Virus record (IMG/VR): IMGVR_UViG_3300049491_000530
Coordinates: 1 to 30,614 of that record
Reading direction: 5' to 3' (one strand)
DNA length: 30,614 nucleotides
From: a virus
Both the position numbers and the translations under genes were made by a program. Positions 22,162-28,734 of this stretch are shown here, one piece after another (the first letter of the stretch is position 1; every line of letters starts with the position of its first letter). A model generated the notes under the pieces. It saw only the letters and a program-made list of their open reading frames with translations, was not told the DNA's origin and ran no database searches.

Positions 22162-22775
22162 TCGTTGTGGTGCTCCTCTTTATCGGGAAAGAATATTGAC
22201 GATACCTGCCAGTCGCCTTCCTTAGCCGCAGGATCGAATGCAATGACCTTATCTGTTGCATCATCGAAGAGATCGGACAGATCGAGGCCGAGGTCGGATT
22301 CCTCTGCGCCGATCTCATCTTCTTCTGGTTGCCCATCATCTTCAGTATCCCATTCACCGCCGTCTTCCTCACATGCCTGCTGAAGTGTGGTCGGCCACGA
22401 CTGTGTAGGCTTGTCCACTCGCCCTGAAACAGAGAATGAGGTCAAGCCACGATACTTCGGTGATGTGTAGAGAAGCGGTTCCTGTGTGATTGGCCTCCAT
22501 GTCTCAAATTGTACCTCGACCATATCTGGATAACGGAGATCAGTGGACGAGAATCCAACTTCCAAGACACTATCACGAAGATACACGGGGAATCCAACCA
22601 GATGTGGTCGATCCTCATGGACATTCGTGATGCGACCACGACATGACACTCTGGTGTTTTGGATAATGAAGTCAAACTTGAAATTCGAGATCCCCGTATT
22701 GCACCTTCCGCCATTCGCCCGAATGAGTCGTTGCAACGCCGGAAAATTAATTCTGAACTGTCCCGAGGCAGTCAT
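22158..22775 (-). CDS. Unknown protein with acidic C-terminal region
   Basis: From ATG 22775 (GGAGAGAG upstream) the product is 205 residues. The first ~130 residues are strand-rich (GQFRINFPALQRLIRANGGR; VGFPVYLRDSVLEVGFSSTD; MVEVQFETWRPITQEP). Residues ~150-190 are very acidic (DGQPEEDEIGAEESDLGLDL). The same frame is open upstream to 22878, where a TAG ends the preceding gene. The codons in between also read protein-like, so a longer product from GTG 22859 or by stop read-through is possible. Position is in the packaging operon. Function unknown. Confidence 0.62.
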   Translation of the reverse strand: MTASGQFRINFPALQRLIRANGGRCNTGISNFKFDFIIQNTRVSCRGRITNVHEDRPHLVGFPVYLRDSVLEVGFSSTDLRYPDMVEVQFETWRPITQEPLLYTSPKYRGLTSFSVSGRVDKPTQSWPTTLQQACEEDGGEWDTEDDGQPEEDEIGAEESDLGLDLSDLFDDATDKVIAFDPAAKEGDWQVSSIFFPDKEEHHNE

Positions 22776-22880
22776 CGGACTCTCTCCGCCCATGCAATAT
22801 TGCGTGATAGTCACGTCTTCACACTTCTCCGTCTGCGCGCTTCCATCTGCATGCGTCACCGAGACGGTCGATTCATATCT

Positions 22881-23546
22881 CTATTCATAGCCAAGGTCAG
22901 TTCCCCAGTTCGAACCACGATGGAATTCCACATCCGCACCATTGATCGAGACACGCCCCTGTACACCCCAAAGAATCTTCGCTTTCTGGAACGTTTCAAG
23001 CGTTATTGAACTGTTCTGCTCATCAAGTTTGGCACGCACCGCATCAAGCGCAGCCTCAGACGGTTCATCGTACACACGCTGCTCGGCCTGCATGGCCGTA
23101 AGAGGCATTCGCCCCAGGAAGGACTCATTGATCGATTGCGTGACCTTCTTTCTCATCTCGCGCTGCATCACCGCCCGAAGATCAAGGTCGGCAATCACTA
23201 CATCATCAAATTCTTGGGGCATGATATACCGTGACGATAGTGTATATCCTGCTGATCGATACATCGGATTTCCCAATGAGACATGCATATTCGGTGGAAC
23301 GAATCCGCCTATCCCCTGCCCCGACACACGGCATGAATCATTGAATTCTTTACATGCCTTCTCAAACACCCCTGGCCCGAAGTAGTGCCCATGACCAGCG
23401 AAGGAGTGCAACCCGGAGACGGAGATATTGACCATGAGATCGCCAAACGCTTTCGTCAGAGGCGATACATCCGTCGTCAGTCCCATTGCCAACGTGCCAC
23501 TTGAAATAACTTCATTCGCGAGATTATAGGTTTCTTGGTCGATCAT
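22881..23546 (-). CDS. Unknown protein in the packaging operon
   Basis: The frame opens at 23795, but ATG 23546 has GGGAGG at the right spacing and the sequence before it is antisense to the terminator and small terminase end. The 221-residue product begins MIDQETYNLANEVISSGTLA and holds SGLHSFAGHGHYFGPGVFEK, NPMYRSAGYTLSSRYIMPQE and VMQREMRKKVTQSINES. The last 70 residues include a helical part and a strand-rich end (ILWGVQGRVSINGADVEFHR). No motif I recognise. It ends with TAG and the next open frame continues in register. Confidence 0.68.
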   Translation of the reverse strand: MIDQETYNLANEVISSGTLAMGLTTDVSPLTKAFGDLMVNISVSGLHSFAGHGHYFGPGVFEKACKEFNDSCRVSGQGIGGFVPPNMHVSLGNPMYRSAGYTLSSRYIMPQEFDDVVIADLDLRAVMQREMRKKVTQSINESFLGRMPLTAMQAEQRVYDEPSEAALDAVRAKLDEQNSSITLETFQKAKILWGVQGRVSINGADVEFHRGSNWGTDLGYE

Positions 23547-23573
23547 ACCAGCCTCCCTCGTAGACTCCGCCTC

Positions 23574-23602
23574 TTGACAATTAAACGTACTCGATGTATA
23601 GT
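23574..23602 (+). promoter_or_regulatory. Consensus sigma-70-type promoter on the plus strand
   Basis: TTGACA (23574-23579), a 17-base spacer and TATAGT (23597-23602) match the bacterial housekeeping consensus at 11 of 12 positions. It is the only promoter in the window with a full -35. It points away from the gene starting at 23546, into the gap before the small terminase. A 6-base inverted repeat, GTCTGC/GCAGAC (23603-23608, 23622-23627), lies across the start site and could be an operator. Confidence 0.75.
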
Positions 23603-23608
23603 GTCTGC

Positions 23609-23678
23609 ATTCGTTGTTGTGGCAGACAATGGACAGAAGAAGCGAGGAGAGCGTGGATTCGGCACCCACGCTCTTTTT
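23609..23678 (+). ncRNA. Predicted small RNA of about 70 bases
   Basis: The transcript would run from about 23609 to the U-tract of an intrinsic terminator at 23678. Its first ~40 bases are mostly unpaired and include GAAGAAGCGAGGAGAGC, which is purine-rich, and the 3' end is a hairpin with five Us, the typical shape of a small regulatory RNA. It contains no convincing reading frame. It is antisense to the leader between the small terminase gene and the next gene of the packaging operon, so it could pair with that message; a packaging-related role is also possible because of its place. Existence is inferred from promoter plus terminator only. Confidence 0.55.
23649..23678 (+). terminator. Intrinsic terminator on the plus strand
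   Basis: GAGCGTGG pairs with CCACGCTC (8 pairs, 9-base loop), followed at once by TTTTT. It works only rightwards, since the minus strand has no T-run after the stem. It ends 1 base before the stop of the oppositely read small terminase gene. Confidence 0.75.
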
Positions 23679-23679
23679 G

Positions 23680-24228
23680 TTACTCCTCAATGGTGAATGT
23701 CGCCTCTTGCACATCCTCTTTCGGGGATTCCAGTAGATGCACTTCGGTTTCGGCGGCTGTTTTCCGCTCTCTCGCCCGCTGGTAAATTTCCTCAATCAGC
23801 TGCTTGCGTTCCTCGTCGGTAAGTTGATTAAGGTTCTTCTCACCCGTGATATCAGTAGCCGTGATCTTCGTCGGAGCATAGGCACCTGTCAACTTAATCA
23901 ATTGGTCTTGGAGTTTAATAAATCGGTCGTAAGCAAAGAGATCCGCATCCTCAAGCTTTTTCTGGAACTTCTTATTTGACAGGAGCTTCTCGGCACGTTG
24001 AATATGAATCTCTCGCCATTCGAGGGTCGCGAGGTTTGTTTCCTTGATTGAGCGCTTGACTGCTGCCTGCACGTCGTTATAGATGGTCGTCCGAGAGCAT
24101 TTCTGGTCTGGATGTTCAGTATTCCACCAGGCGTGTAGTTCGTCCGTGCTCAGTCCCTCGACTTTCTTGCCCATGACAAGTCGCTGGCGCTCAAGGATGC
24201 GTTCTTTATCGCCTACGCCGAGTGGCAT
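23680..24228 (-). CDS. terS: Terminase small subunit-like protein
   Basis: The product is 182 residues. The N-terminal part looks like a DNA-binding helix-turn-helix (ERILERQRLVMGKKVEGLST, then SRTTIYNDVQAAVKRSIKET, with the Thr-Ile-Tyr-Asp recognition helix), followed by a long helical oligomerisation region (EIHIQRAEKLLSNKKFQKKL, FIKLQDQLIKLTGAYAPTKI) and an acidic Glu-rich tail (NQLTDEERKQLIEEIYQR onward). The family recognises the packaging site and forms a ring around DNA. The large subunit is two kb further on, after three genes. The ATG lies inside the end of the preceding gene with GGC-rich spacing, so it is probably coupled. Assignment is by pattern and place. Confidence 0.8.
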   Translation of the reverse strand: MPLGVGDKERILERQRLVMGKKVEGLSTDELHAWWNTEHPDQKCSRTTIYNDVQAAVKRSIKETNLATLEWREIHIQRAEKLLSNKKFQKKLEDADLFAYDRFIKLQDQLIKLTGAYAPTKITATDITGEKNLNQLTDEERKQLIEEIYQRARERKTAAETEVHLLESPKEDVQEATFTIEE

Positions 24229-24467
24229 ACCTTCGGCCTTTCAATTCCTTGGAGTTCGAGGTCGCCCTTCCGTACAATCAGTACCTTGCGGCCATTTTCA
24301 CCGAGATGCTGCTGAAGTTGATCGCTCATGATACCGAAGTCCACATTCCCTATTTCTTCGGGAACCCAGAAAACAAGATCGACATCACGCGGAATAACCT
24401 GAATAGATTCAAGATCGAATGACTCCTCAAATCCGCGATCATCCGTTCCTACGAGTTGCCATTTCAT
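24213..24467 (-). CDS. Unknown 84-residue protein
   Basis: I start at ATG 24467 (MKWQLVGTDD) because GGAG lies six bases upstream; ATG 24479 is an alternative. The product has alternating strand and helix pieces (ESIQVIPRDVDLVFWVPEEI; NGRKVLIVRKGDLELQ), a small alpha/beta fold. It overlaps both neighbours: 29 bases with the gene before and 16 with the small terminase. No motif recognised. Confidence 0.62.
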   Translation of the reverse strand: MKWQLVGTDDRGFEESFDLESIQVIPRDVDLVFWVPEEIGNVDFGIMSDQLQQHLGENGRKVLIVRKGDLELQGIERPKVCHSA

Positions 24468-24618
24468 CGGGTGCTCCATCAAGATGTCCAGGTGGGGGAA
24501 GTATCATATGCCGACCGCTGGCGAAGTGTGCCTTAATCTCAGCCTTCACGCGTTCGAACTCTTCGTCGGTCATATCAACTGGCGTTGGTAGGATCTCCAT
24601 CGGCCAACGCTCGACCAT
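24439..24618 (-). CDS. Unknown 59-residue protein
   Basis: The open frame reaches 24840 but its upstream half is a shadow of the gene at 24575. The real part looks to begin near ATG 24618 (MVERWPMEILPTPVD), with possible later starts at 24600 and 24573 (MTDEEFERVKAEIKAHFASG). The helical EEFERVKAEIKAHF segment and a Pro-rich end (MILPPPGHLDGAPDE) are visible. The latter start would follow the upstream TGA by one base. No clear ribosome site decides between them. Confidence 0.5.
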   Translation of the reverse strand: MVERWPMEILPTPVDMTDEEFERVKAEIKAHFASGRHMILPPPGHLDGAPDEMATRRNG

Positions 24619-25168
24619 TGCGGTGTCGATTGCGCTTGGCGGCGATTGTAGCAGATCGTGCAGCAGCTTTGATTGCTCGACGCTCTTGGGCCAGCTGCTT
24701 GTCGCGTTCACTTTGTACAAGCCGTTCTTCGACGCTTGGCAGCAAAGCCGAGCGTCGATCACGTTCTGCTTGAGTTTGTCGCGTGTACTCCCCCATGAAC
24801 TTGCGAAATTCCTGAAGCGTATTCTTAGTTGCTGCCACATAATCCTTCTTCACTTTCTTGATTTTCTTCTTCTCATCCTCGGGTGGATTGTCCTCGATCT
24901 CTAGCATGGGTTTACCATCCACGATGAATCGACGCCCCCAGCGCTGGACGTACACACGCGTGCGTGGCTGGCCCTTGCTGTTTTCACCAGGCGCAAGGAT
25001 ATAGGGCAACTCCTCTCCTGGGATGAACTTGCGCGAGAACTCTTTCTGTCCAGCATTCTTCGGATCGAGCCAGAACAGACGATCTACCTCAAGGACTGCC
25101 TCGACTACAGGTGAAAACGTCTCGGGAAGGTCGGCACGTTTTAAGCGTGGGATCAGTGTATATGGCAT
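24575..25168 (-). CDS. Unknown phage protein with basic helical C-terminus
   Basis: The product is 197 residues from ATG 25168, with AGGAA upstream and a TGATG overlap with the small gene before it. The first ~100 residues read as a compact domain with PYTLIPRLKRADLPETFSPV, VLEVDRLFWLDPKNAGQKEF and TRVYVQRWGRRFIVDGKPML. The second half is basic and helical (DEKKKIKKVKKDYVAATKNT, then LAQERRAIKAAARSATIAAK). That tail suggests nucleic-acid contact. It lies at the head of the packaging operon. No family recognised. Confidence 0.66.
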   Translation of the reverse strand: MPYTLIPRLKRADLPETFSPVVEAVLEVDRLFWLDPKNAGQKEFSRKFIPGEELPYILAPGENSKGQPRTRVYVQRWGRRFIVDGKPMLEIEDNPPEDEKKKIKKVKKDYVAATKNTLQEFRKFMGEYTRQTQAERDRRSALLPSVEERLVQSERDKQLAQERRAIKAAARSATIAAKRNRHRNGRALADGDPTNAS

Positions 25169-25341
25169 CAGGAATTTCCTACTTTCTGTGCAAAGATAAC
25201 GGCGATCATGGTACGTGCCCACTCTGCTGCAATCGCTTCTGGGATGCCGCCACTCCTCAAAGCTTTGAAGAACGCTATAGCGATATCCGCAGCTAATTGG
25301 ATGCCGGTATCATTCGGTGTCGAGGGAGGAGGTGTCGCCAT
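25168..25341 (-). CDS. Unknown 57-residue protein
   Basis: This short frame reads MATPPPSTPNDTGIQLAADI, then AIAFFKALRSGGIPEAIAAE and WARTMIAVIFAQKVGNS. The 'GIP..lA..w....i' helix pair is typical of small phage proteins with that style. ATG 25341 lies inside the end of the preceding gene and the TGA overlaps the next ATG, so it fills what would otherwise be a 140-base gap in a packed operon. GGA lies upstream at a somewhat long distance. It is too short for most gene callers. Confidence 0.6.
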   Translation of the reverse strand: MATPPPSTPNDTGIQLAADIAIAFFKALRSGGIPEAIAAEWARTMIAVIFAQKVGNS

Positions 25342-25756
25342 CTTTTAGTTCCAATCGAGCTGGCTGCGGCTGATCCATGGCCCAGAGGATCTTCGACATC
25401 CCATCTACGAATCGTTCCATTTCGTTGGTATATGCCTGATAGGCCATGTTGCGGTCAATCTCATTCGATACATGACCGAGCGACGACCAGATCGCCATGT
25501 CGGAGAAAGCATGGGAGATGTGTAATACCTCGTGGATAATCGTCTCTTCCGACTCTTTGTTTTGTTCGATGTCGGCACGGAAGGTAAGCTTGGCTGACCG
25601 GATGTTCGATACGGTCTCGCATACGGCAAGCGCATTCGTGTCATTGTTCGGAACAAGCGCAAGGTAAACCCTGATGCGCCACTGCTGAAGATAGAGTCGT
25701 TCCTGCCACTTCTCCACATACTGTTGTAGCCATGCCGGTGTATCGAGTACACTCAT
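25310..25756 (-). CDS. HExxH putative zinc metallopeptidase-like protein
   Basis: The product is 148 residues. The helix EETIIHEVLHISHAF holds HEVLH, the zinc-binding HExxH motif, and the protein opens with WLQQYVEKWQERLYLQQWRI, a leader typical of SprT- or ImmA-like small peptidases. A following EIDRNMAYQAYTNEMERFVD segment has candidate third-ligand Glu/Asp residues. Such proteins cleave peptides or act as repressor-targeting proteases, but at this size it could also be an inactive relative. It is the first gene of the leftward operon, with a promoter at 25793 and AAAGGA before ATG 25756. Confidence 0.65.
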   Translation of the reverse strand: MSVLDTPAWLQQYVEKWQERLYLQQWRIRVYLALVPNNDTNALAVCETVSNIRSAKLTFRADIEQNKESEETIIHEVLHISHAFSDMAIWSSLGHVSNEIDRNMAYQAYTNEMERFVDGMSKILWAMDQPQPARLELKDGDTSSLDTE

Positions 25757-25792
25757 ACGGTTCGTTTCCTTTGGCTCAAATGCTTGCCTTCT

Positions 25793-25801
25793 ATTTTAGC
25801 A
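25793..25801 (-). promoter_or_regulatory. Extended -10 promoter of the leftward packaging operon
   Basis: The minus strand reads TGCTAAAAT. Transcription would begin near 25786, giving a leader of about 30 bases to ATG 25756. It is paired back-to-back with the plus-strand element at 25816. Confidence 0.65.
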
Positions 25802-25815
25802 CAGTTTCGACCCTA

Positions 25816-25824
25816 TGGTAGAAT
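25816..25824 (+). promoter_or_regulatory. Extended -10 promoter of the rightward operon
   Basis: TGGTAGAAT on the plus strand, only 14 bases from the divergent minus-strand element. The predicted start near 25831 gives a leader of about 22 bases with ACGAGG before ATG 25853. Confidence 0.65.
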
Positions 25825-25852
25825 AAAATGCATACACTTATACGAGGTAACT

Positions 25853-26224
25853 ATGATTGCTTCAATTCGGCCAATCACCCATCTCTGGCATGGAAATATC
25901 GGTACGTCATGGTGGCATGTCGTGGGGCATGAAGTAGGCAGATTATCCATTGTTGACGACAAAGGACTGGCCTACATTAGGCGGCTCTTTGGTGAAAGCA
26001 CATGGGTCTGTGTGAACAGCAACGTCGTACCACGAGAGACCACACACATCCTTGTGCCTGACCAGTTCATGAATCCTGTAGAACTCAAGACCCTGATCCA
26101 TGTCTTTCTGGTTGATGAAGGTTCAATCGAAACTATGACAGCATGCGACACCGTGAATCATGTATGGATAAAACTTGGAGAGTTCATTACATGCCAGATT
26201 GGGTATACCAGCGGACGTAGGTAA
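25853..26224 (+). CDS. Unknown 123-residue protein leading the rightward genes
   Basis: The product begins MIASIRPITHLWHGNIGTSW and includes VGHEVGRLSIVDDKGLAYIR and a Val/Ile-rich TLIHVFLVDEGSIETMTACD end. It has no membrane segment. GAGG with a five-base spacer precedes the ATG, and the frame upstream of it is in the promoter region, so this start is favoured. It is the only gene between two rightward promoters (25816 and 26230), so it may be produced separately. No family recognised. Confidence 0.65.
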   Translation: MIASIRPITHLWHGNIGTSWWHVVGHEVGRLSIVDDKGLAYIRRLFGESTWVCVNSNVVPRETTHILVPDQFMNPVELKTLIHVFLVDEGSIETMTACDTVNHVWIKLGEFITCQIGYTSGRR

Positions 26225-26229
26225 AACTG

Positions 26230-26238
26230 TGCTATAAT
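26230..26238 (+). promoter_or_regulatory. Extended -10 promoter of the small-gene operon
   Basis: TGCTATAAT on the plus strand, the best match to the canonical extended -10 in the window, six bases after the stop of the gene before. The start near 26245 gives a leader of ~37 bases with GGAGA before TTG 26281. Confidence 0.7.
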
Positions 26239-26280
26239 AACGCATTCATTCTCTGAGCGCGACATACTTGGAGACTTCAT

Positions 26281-26670
26281 TTGGATACGCATACACCAAT
26301 AAAAGCAAAGCGGAAGCCGGGACGACCAAAAACGCCCGACGCACTCAGTCCACACTACACGCGTCGGTCAATCTCCCTGCCTGCTCAGGCATTTAAGAAT
26401 CTTGACAAACTCGCCAAGCGACTCAATGCGCGGGCCAAGAGTGGCCCGAACTATGGTAAGGCGTCGTGGCGCAACTGGCTGCGTACCTTCGCCTTGGAAG
26501 ATGTCCCTGAAATTCTTGCGTTTCTCGATTCACGCCAGATAGAATTCGAGCAATGGAAATCGTTGAAACTTACCGTTAAGGTGGAATATGTGGAACCTGA
26601 TAACCGAACAACCGAAGAAGGAGCACACACCAATGGGCATGTCACAGGAGTATGCCTTCCCCCAGTTTGA
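26281..26670 (+). CDS. Ribbon-helix-helix-like DNA-binding protein with AT-hook
   Basis: The product is 129 residues from TTG 26281 (GGAGA seven bases upstream). An AT-hook-like KAKRKPGRPKTPD at the start is followed by RRSISLPAQAFKNLDKLAKR and GKASWRNWLRTFAL, which fit a ribbon-helix-helix repressor: one strand, then two helices. The remaining ~50 residues are a mixed tail. It is the first gene after the best rightward promoter and could be the main early regulator. The AT-hook pairs with the one in the 109-residue protein at 4347. Assignment is by pattern. Confidence 0.68.
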   Translation: MDTHTPIKAKRKPGRPKTPDALSPHYTRRSISLPAQAFKNLDKLAKRLNARAKSGPNYGKASWRNWLRTFALEDVPEILAFLDSRQIEFEQWKSLKLTVKVEYVEPDNRTTEEGAHTNGHVTGVCLPPV

Positions 26671-26848
26671 TCGCCAGCTGTTCGAGGATATCTGGGTCGA
26701 GGCAAAGGATATCAAATCCTCGGTGGCAGCACTGCTCGACACGGCAACCGCATACTACAAAACGAACACGTACAAGGTCGAGTCGATGGAGATCGTGCCA
26801 ATTGCCCAACGTGGTGGTTTCGATATCTATATTCTCACAGCGAGGTAG
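26633..26848 (+). CDS. Unknown 71-residue protein
   Basis: ATG 26633 (MGMSQEYAFPQFDRQLF) has AAGGAG nine bases upstream; the longer frame from 26588 starts inside the previous gene and has no ribosome site. The product continues with VEAKDIKSSVAALLDTATAY and a strand-rich end MEIVPIAQRGGFDIYILT. A small alpha-then-beta fold. It overlaps its neighbour before by 38 bases. No family recognised. Confidence 0.62.
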   Translation: MGMSQEYAFPQFDRQLFEDIWVEAKDIKSSVAALLDTATAYYKTNTYKVESMEIVPIAQRGGFDIYILTAR

Positions 26849-26850
26849 TG

Positions 26851-27198
26851 ATGACACTTTGGACACCACCCAAGAAAGAAGAACCGAAGAAACCAGATGA
26901 AGAAACATTGCCGTTTATTTGTAAAATGGCAATCTTAGGCGACCCGTATGCGCTGCGGGTGCTTGAGGCCCGAATTGCAGGCATTGGTGAAGCAGACAAG
27001 CAGGAGCGGTACGTCACCCAACTTCTTCAAGATGTGCTCGGAACCGAGTACGAGATCACCACCATGTCGCCACGGTTCCACGGGAATACTATTCGTCACC
27101 ATTTTCGCACTGATGAACTCTTCGCATTTTGCAATGCTACCCATGGTCAGCGCGTGAAGGCAGTCCTCTTTGCACTTGGAATGGAGGCGAATCCATGA
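26851..27198 (+). CDS. Unknown 115-residue protein
   Basis: From ATG 26851 the product starts MTLWTPPKKEEPKKPDEETL, a charged linker, then helical FICKMAILGDPYALRVLEAR and a C-terminal mixed part with SPRFHGNTIRHHFRTDELFA and GQRVKAVLFALGMEA. It stops 2 bases after the next ATG (ATGA overlap). AGG precedes the start. No catalytic motif or membrane helix. Confidence 0.65.
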   Translation: MTLWTPPKKEEPKKPDEETLPFICKMAILGDPYALRVLEARIAGIGEADKQERYVTQLLQDVLGTEYEITTMSPRFHGNTIRHHFRTDELFAFCNATHGQRVKAVLFALGMEANP

Positions 27199-27617
27199 AA
27201 AAAGGCGAACTCGACGGGGCCATTCGACGCGCACTGAACGTGTTTGACGAATGGAACGATGTGACAGGAACGATTACGAAGTACTCCTCCAACTACTATG
27301 AGATTCAGGCTGTGATTGAGGATGCTGTCCATTGCGGCGCTCAAGCTGCTGCGGGGGTGTACGAACCACTCGACCGAAAGATCGGTACGCGACATCCAAT
27401 CGGGCAGATGATCAAGCCGGAGAGTGGAATGACAGAGGATGAAGAAGCAATCATGGACTCGTTAGTCGCTGCATGGAACACATGGCGGCAGTTATTGCCG
27501 GATGATGCAAGTGGCGATGAGATCAGGAAGTTCCGCGATGGCATCCATCTGGCCCAGCAGGTATTGTCTGACCGTGTACTCTATCGCGCATTCCCGAAAT
27601 ATTGGAGCAAGCCATGA
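27195..27617 (+). CDS. Unknown 140-residue protein
   Basis: The product is helical: MKKGELDGAIRRALNVFDEW, YYEIQAVIEDAVHCGAQAAA, then EDEEAIMDSLVAAWNTWRQL and RDGIHLAQQVLSDRVLYRAF. Such a layout, with a mid-protein GTRHPIGQM loop, is common in small early phage proteins of unknown role; the WNTWRQL and HLAQQVL pieces recall Acb-type or other phage accessory proteins only in a general way. GGAGG seven bases upstream gives a strong start. It overlaps both neighbours by ATGA. Confidence 0.66.
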   Translation: MKKGELDGAIRRALNVFDEWNDVTGTITKYSSNYYEIQAVIEDAVHCGAQAAAGVYEPLDRKIGTRHPIGQMIKPESGMTEDEEAIMDSLVAAWNTWRQLLPDDASGDEIRKFRDGIHLAQQVLSDRVLYRAFPKYWSKP

Positions 27618-27805
27618 GATCACATGTGCCATGGAGTGAGATGATTGCTGAGTATGTCGCCTGGTTTCTGCCGCGCAAAGTCGTGGAGAAGTGTTTCTTC
27701 CGCGTGATGTTCTACGGGACGACGGGGAAGTATGGCACAACCGACCCGAACGACTTGGACGTGATGACCGCACTAGAGCGGTGGCAAGATCATGGACGAA
27801 AGTGA
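27614..27805 (+). CDS. Unknown 63-residue protein
   Basis: ATG 27614 (MRSHVPWSEMIAEYVAWF) has GGAG six bases upstream and overlaps the previous stop. The product has an amphipathic helix, then a Tyr/Gly-rich turn (FYGTTGKYGTTDPND) and a short helix (MTALERWQDHGRK). Not recognised. Confidence 0.6.
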   Translation: MRSHVPWSEMIAEYVAWFLPRKVVEKCFFRVMFYGTTGKYGTTDPNDLDVMTALERWQDHGRK

Positions 27806-28016
27806 ACGCGAGGCGCTTGAGTGGATCGTGTGTATTCCATGGATTGGTGGTAAGGAACCCACGCGCTGCCCGATCTGCCGAGGCGAGATTTTAACACCCG
27901 ATGATATTAAGCAGTGCCGGTTTGGGCATAAGCCTGACATCGTTCACAAGACGTGCTGGGCAGAATACGAGGTACGTAATGTCAACCGAACAAATCCGAA
28001 CTATTCCGATGATTAG
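27792..28016 (+). CDS. Small zinc-finger-like protein
   Basis: The product is 74 residues. RCPICRGEILTPDDIKQCRF is followed by GHKPDIVHKTCWAEYE, giving Cys-x2-Cys, Cys, His and His-x2-Cys positions suitable for a zinc site similar to a RING-like or short treble-clef finger. It begins inside the end of the preceding gene. It is one of two adjacent small zinc-binding genes in this operon, with the DnaJ-finger-like gene next. Partner unknown. Confidence 0.65.
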   Translation: MDESEREALEWIVCIPWIGGKEPTRCPICRGEILTPDDIKQCRFGHKPDIVHKTCWAEYEVRNVNRTNPNYSDD

Positions 28017-28242
28017 CTTTAACGAATATGCCTATGCAGAGGTGGAAACCAAAGGCGCGGTGCTCATTAACATGGACACAGTTCCCGTTCCACTGAAGCA
28101 TGACTACTGGAAACGAAACGCAAATGTCGAGAAGGGACTGCAATTGTGCGCGGGCTGTGACGGAACAGGAAATGACTTCATGTGCATGCATCATACGTGC
28201 GATACATGCAAAGGGACAGGTCGATGCAACTCTTCCACGTAG
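27979..28242 (+). CDS. Protein with DnaJ-type zinc-finger repeat
   Basis: The real start is ATG 27979 (MSTEQIRTIPMISFNEYAY), with GAGG upstream, giving 87 residues; the longer frame to 27901 is a shadow of the gene before. The C-terminal third has LCAGCDGTGNDF and CDTCKGTGRC, two CxxCxGTG half-sites like those of the DnaJ central zinc domain, which normally bind zinc and unfolded protein. No J-domain is present, so it is not a chaperone by itself. Confidence 0.7.
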   Translation: MSTEQIRTIPMISFNEYAYAEVETKGAVLINMDTVPVPLKHDYWKRNANVEKGLQLCAGCDGTGNDFMCMHHTCDTCKGTGRCNSST

Positions 28243-28541
28243 CCCACGGATACCTCGTCACCCGCAATGAAGGCACATCCTACCTCATGGGGCGGGTCTG
28301 TGAGCATACGACCTATACTTACGAGGAAGGCGATATGTTCTTCCCATGGCTGGGCGGTATCATGGTGCCCGAGGACTTGCAGAAAGCAATCATCGCGGGG
28401 GAGGTCAAAGGTCGCCTCGTTCCCTACTATATGCTTCCCGAACTCTACAAGGTCAACGAGGAAGACCTTCGTGCGTTCTCGGAGAAGACACACCGCTGGG
28501 TAATTGAAGATAGTGAACAGGAGCCACACCATGACTCGTGA
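28224..28541 (+). CDS. Unknown 105-residue protein
   Basis: From ATG 28224 (MQLFHVAHGYLVTRNEGTSY, with GGACAGG upstream) the product has strand-rich and aromatic parts, including CEHTTYTYEEGDMFFPWLGG and IMVPEDLQKAIIAGEVKGRL, and a helical end rich in Glu (NEEDLRAFSEKTHRWVIED). The frame opens at 28182, inside the DnaJ-finger gene. No family recognised. Confidence 0.63.
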   Translation: MQLFHVAHGYLVTRNEGTSYLMGRVCEHTTYTYEEGDMFFPWLGGIMVPEDLQKAIIAGEVKGRLVPYYMLPELYKVNEEDLRAFSEKTHRWVIEDSEQEPHHDS

Positions 28542-28734
28542 TGAATTCGACAAACTCTTCGTGCCGACACCACCCGTCATTCTGTGCCTTGACGGGAAGT
28601 TCGGCCTGGTCATCCGTGATTGGGGCACAAGCGCAGGCGTACAGGTTCCTGGCGAAGAAGATATCCGCGACATTCCGCTCGTGCGTATCGATACGCTTGG
28701 CGAGGCACTAATCGAAAGGAAGCCGAATGAATGA
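28531..28734 (+). CDS. Unknown 67-residue protein
   Basis: ATG 28531 (MTRDEFDKLFVPTPPVI) has AGGAG at seven bases. The product has a short helix then strands (CLDGKFGLVIRDWGTSAGVQ) and an end LVRIDTLGEALIERKPN. It overlaps both neighbours. Not recognised. Confidence 0.6.
   Translation: MTRDEFDKLFVPTPPVILCLDGKFGLVIRDWGTSAGVQVPGEEDIRDIPLVRIDTLGEALIERKPNE

Noticed and set aside
23594-23785. Plus-strand reading frame within the small RNA
   Set aside because: It would cross the terminator and run antisense into the terminase gene; no ribosome site.
23547-23795. N-terminal extension of the 221-residue gene
   Set aside because: It reads through the terminator and the small terminase end, while ATG 23546 has an ideal ribosome site.
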